Origin: Cytobacillus firmus DS1
Lineage (GTDB): Bacteria > Bacillota > Bacilli > Bacillales > Cytobacillaceae
DNA length: 64,000 nt
Direction: 5' to 3'
Assembly: GCF_000565285.1 (NCBI RefSeq)
Contig: NZ_APVL01000006.1
Span: 1-64,000, forward strand
This document shows positions 61,860 to 64,000 of this stretch, piece after piece (position 1 is the first letter of the stretch; every line of letters begins with the position of its first letter). The notes below the pieces were generated by a model. The model saw only the letters and a program-made list of their open reading frames with translations. It was not told where the DNA came from and ran no database searches. The position numbers and the translations under genes were made by a program.

Positions 61860-62184
61860 TACGTTCAAAAGCAGGAAAAAGTTTCATGAAAACAGTAAAT
61901 CCGGCCTAATGAGGCGAATAAGAAATAGTATAAAACATCTGTCACTTCATAATTATTTTGATCAATAATCTTATAAAAATTGGTTCTGCCCCCGCTATTG
62001 TAAAATCATAAAGTATCCCAATATCCATGCCCCAAAGCAAACTCAGCACTCTGATCTGCTTCGCAAAGCCTGTCCGGCCTACTTATAAGGAGAAAATAAA
62101 CAAGATTTGGCGGGCAAGGGGGATAATTACTCTGTAGCGGCTCCCTTTAGCTGTTTTACTGGTTTGAAAGAAAGCTTGATTTTT
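61860..62184. other. Intergenic stretch, nothing recognised
   Basis: AT-rich leader of the zinc-ribbon operon and sequence up to the repeat block. No gene with a ribosome binding site is seen. Confidence 0.4.
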
Positions 62185-62345
62185 TACTCTATGTCCGAAG
62201 AAGGGGCTCGGTTCAGACTCAGTTACTGTGATTTCGGCTTTCTGTGTCCGAAGTTGAACCGGGTTCTGACTCAGATCTCTGGTTTTCTGCTTTCTGTGTC
62301 CGAAGTTTGACCGGGTTTTGACTCAGATCCCGGTTTCCAGCTTCC
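62185..62345. repeat. 52-bp repeat family, locus 4 (about three units)
   Basis: GACTC recurs at 62216, 62268 and 62320, an exact 52-bp period, interleaved with the element TTTCTGTGTCCGAAG (62239 and 62291). The unit is the reverse complement of that at 11951-12275. It lies between the zinc-ribbon pair and the LacI gene. Confidence 0.88.
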
Positions 62346-62374
62346 ACACCCGGCTCCAGCTCCCTCCCGCAATC

Positions 62375-63337
62375 CTAAACAGTCTGCCGTTCAATCAGCT
62401 TCACTGATACCTCCTCATGAGTACGGCTTTCACTATCTATCGCTTGAAGCAGCAGCTTTTTTCCCATTTGAACCAGCGGGATTTCTAGTGTGGTGATGTG
62501 CATGATTTTGGCTATCGGCTGGTTATCAAATCCCATAATCGCGAGATCCTCAGGAATTCGAATCCCTTTTTCCCTGCAGGATGTGACGGTTCCGGCAGCA
62601 GCAAAATCACTTGTTACCAGCAGTGCACTTGGGGGATTATCCATGTTCAATAACCGCTGAACCACTTCTTCGCCATGCTCAAAATTCAGACACTCATAAA
62701 AGATATATTCTTCATTATAGGACTCCCCAATTCGGCTTAAAAAATCAGCGTATGCCTTTCCGCGCTGCCTGCTGTTGGCGCCGGACCTTCTTCCAATGCA
62801 ATACCCGATTTTTTGATGCCCTTTATTATGTAAATACTCTAAAGCATTAGTGAACGTCATATAATGATCGATAAAGGTTGAGGACACATTCTGACTCCTT
62901 GCATCCTCACAAAAGACAATGGGACCATACCCGGTAAACTGACTGATGACCTCCCAGCCGCAGATTCTTGAACAAATGATTAATGAATCAATTTGCTTAT
63001 GCTGCAGCATTTTCAGAGCTTCGATTTCCCTCTCTTCCTCGTAATTCGACTGAAAAAGAACTAATTTATAGTTGTTTTTCATGGCTTCATTGGCAACCCC
63101 TTCCACCAGCAGACCGAAATAAGGATGATTGGTAAATGGAACCACCACTCCAATAAGAAGGGTTTCCCCTTTGCTCAAATGAACAGCATTGATATTCCGC
63201 TGATAATTGAATTCCTCCATCGCCTGCAGGACCGCTTCCCGCTTGTCTTCCCTCACATAGGGATGATTATTGAGCACTCTCGACACAGTTGTAACCGACA
63301 CTCCTGCTCTTTTAGCGATATCTTTAATATTTGCCAT
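62375..63337 (-). CDS. LacI/GalR family regulator
   Basis: A 320-aa LacI protein: HTH IKDIAKRAGVSVTTVSRVLNNHPYV at residues 3-27 and a periplasmic-binding-protein-like sensor (IGVVVPFTNHPYFGLLVEGV onward). The target is not evident; it may be autoregulated by the palindrome upstream. No sugar-utilisation gene is adjacent. Confidence 0.93.
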   Translation of the reverse strand: MANIKDIAKRAGVSVTTVSRVLNNHPYVREDKREAVLQAMEEFNYQRNINAVHLSKGETLLIGVVVPFTNHPYFGLLVEGVANEAMKNNYKLVLFQSNYEEEREIEALKMLQHKQIDSLIICSRICGWEVISQFTGYGPIVFCEDARSQNVSSTFIDHYMTFTNALEYLHNKGHQKIGYCIGRRSGANSRQRGKAYADFLSRIGESYNEEYIFYECLNFEHGEEVVQRLLNMDNPPSALLVTSDFAAAGTVTSCREKGIRIPEDLAIMGFDNQPIAKIMHITTLEIPLVQMGKKLLLQAIDSESRTHEEVSVKLIERQTV

Positions 63338-63369
63338 AAACCCACCTGTTTTTTACTTTTTTTCTTGCT

Positions 63370-63385
63370 ATGAAATGCGTTTCAT
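63370..63385. promoter_or_regulatory. LacI-type operator upstream of the regulator gene
   Basis: ATGAAATGCGTTTCAT is a near-palindrome of LacI-family type 33 bp before the lacI-type start and 40 bp before the divergent small gene. Confidence 0.6.
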
Positions 63386-63424
63386 AAATTAAGCTTTTTT
63401 TAACAACTAAAGGAGGTTTCCTTC

Positions 63425-63586
63425 ATGTTCATTCTATCTGGAATATTCTATCTGTTTTTATTATGCAGTTCTATTCTTGCCCTGTCATTTATTCCTATTT
63501 CCCTCTATCCGAAAAAGACAGCCAGGAACACTTATGTAAAAGATTACTACAGCTCTTTATTCGATGTCTACGGAGATGAGGCATAA
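63425..63586 (+). CDS. Small membrane protein, 53 aa
   Basis: MFILSGIFYLFLLCSSILAL... has one N-terminal hydrophobic helix (residues 2-28) and a polar C-terminal tail. AAAGGAGG lies just upstream. It is not recognised. Divergent from the LacI gene and sharing its operator region. Confidence 0.65.
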   Translation: MFILSGIFYLFLLCSSILALSFIPISLYPKKTARNTYVKDYYSSLFDVYGDEA

Positions 63587-63681
63587 CCGGCAGGAGATTC
63601 CCTATAAAAAATGTAACCCTCCCATTTTAAGAAGTTTCCGTGTATAGTAACATGTATCCTAACCCGAAAGGAAGGCATAAC

Positions 63682-63924
63682 GTGTTTATGAAAATAACAA
63701 AAGAGCAGCAGCAAAAGATGATTGAGGATATCCAGATTTTCTTTTCTGAGGAGAGAGATGAGGATCTATCTGAGTTCGCTGCAGAAAGATTTTTGGATTT
63801 TGTTAAGGCGTCTTTGGCCCCGCATTTCTACAATGCAGCAATCGCTGATGTAAAGCATGTTGCGGCACAGCAATATGCTTCAATGGAGGATGAAATCCTG
63901 ACGCTCGAGCGTCCCATAAAGTAA
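63682..63924 (+). CDS. DUF2164 family protein
   Basis: An 80-aa protein with the DUF2164 pattern (EQQQKMIEDIQIFFSEERDEDLSEFAAERFLDFV ... HFYNAAIADVKHVAAQQ). GTG 63682 has GAAGG upstream; ATG 63688 is possible. Helical and soluble; function unknown. Confidence 0.85.
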   Translation: MFMKITKEQQQKMIEDIQIFFSEERDEDLSEFAAERFLDFVKASLAPHFYNAAIADVKHVAAQQYASMEDEILTLERPIK

Positions 63925-63933
63925 AGTTCAGCA

Positions 63934-63965
63934 AAGGAATCACCTATAAAGGGGTGATTCTTTTT
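63934..63965 (+). terminator. Terminator after the DUF2164 gene
   Basis: GAATCACC and GGTGATTC form an 8-bp stem followed by TTTTT. Confidence 0.85.
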
Positions 63966-64000
63966 CGAGTTTGCCAGAAACACTCCTGTAAATAAACTTT

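Overview
The window looks like chromosomal DNA of a low-GC, endospore-forming Bacillaceae (Bacillus, Cytobacillus, Mesobacillus or a close relative). The evidence is strong AGGAGG-type ribosome binding sites, frequent TTG/GTG starts, short Bacillus-type intrinsic terminators, PhoP-type boxes, a stressosome RsbR paralogue, a CotJC-like manganese catalase and a squalene/tetraprenyl cyclase. I see no rRNA, tRNA, insertion sequence, prophage or CRISPR array.

Layout. 0.1-6.4 kb: an AhpD-like protein and a divergent Lrp regulator, then an arsenic operon on the minus strand (arsR-arsB-arsC, hairpin, arsD-arsA, a tyrosine-phosphatase-like gene, and a HesB-like gene with an in-frame TGA). 6.6-16.4 kb: DUF2515 protein, squalene cyclase, VOC protein, NhaC-type antiporter, a 52-bp tandem repeat, a MutS2-like ATPase without an Smr domain, small membrane and lipoproteins, cutC. 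16.5-28.8 kb: a complete C-P lyase (phosphonate) island on the minus strand: a PHP phosphodiesterase and a hexapeptide acetyltransferase, a GntR regulator, phnGHIJKML, then phnD-phnC-phnE-phnE. phnD carries one internal ochre codon. Both main promoters have PhoP-box-like direct repeats and a shared palindrome. 29-39 kb: small proteins, RsbR-like, YqcI/YcgG, DUF421, Mn-catalase, a decayed cysteine hydrolase, an MMPL transporter with an adjacent two-component system, DUF5661. 39-43.7 kb: a second HesB-like gene with an in-frame TGA, remnants of arsB and arsC, and a marR / flavoprotein / small protein / MFS / arsN1-like operon that looks like organoarsenical resistance. 43.8-64 kb: ordinary accessory and housekeeping genes (regulators, exporters, YitT, prolyl 4-hydroxylase, amine oxidase, 6-phospho-beta-glucosidase with RpiR, GNAT and VOC proteins, VWA lipoprotein, LacI), a decayed GH18-deacetylase gene, and three more copies of the 52-bp repeat family.

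The strongest signal is the pair of small HesB-like genes at 1211-1489 and 39064-39348. Each is interrupted at residue 32 by TGA in the same context (Gly-TGA-Gly-Gln-Pro), each ends in Cys-Cys, each has a stem-loop of the same geometry 18 nt after the TGA, and each is the last gene before a terminator and next to ars genes. They are best read as selenoproteins tied to arsenic detoxification. An ordinary gene caller would miss both. The second strongest signal is a dispersed repeat with an exact 52-bp period at intergenic sites.
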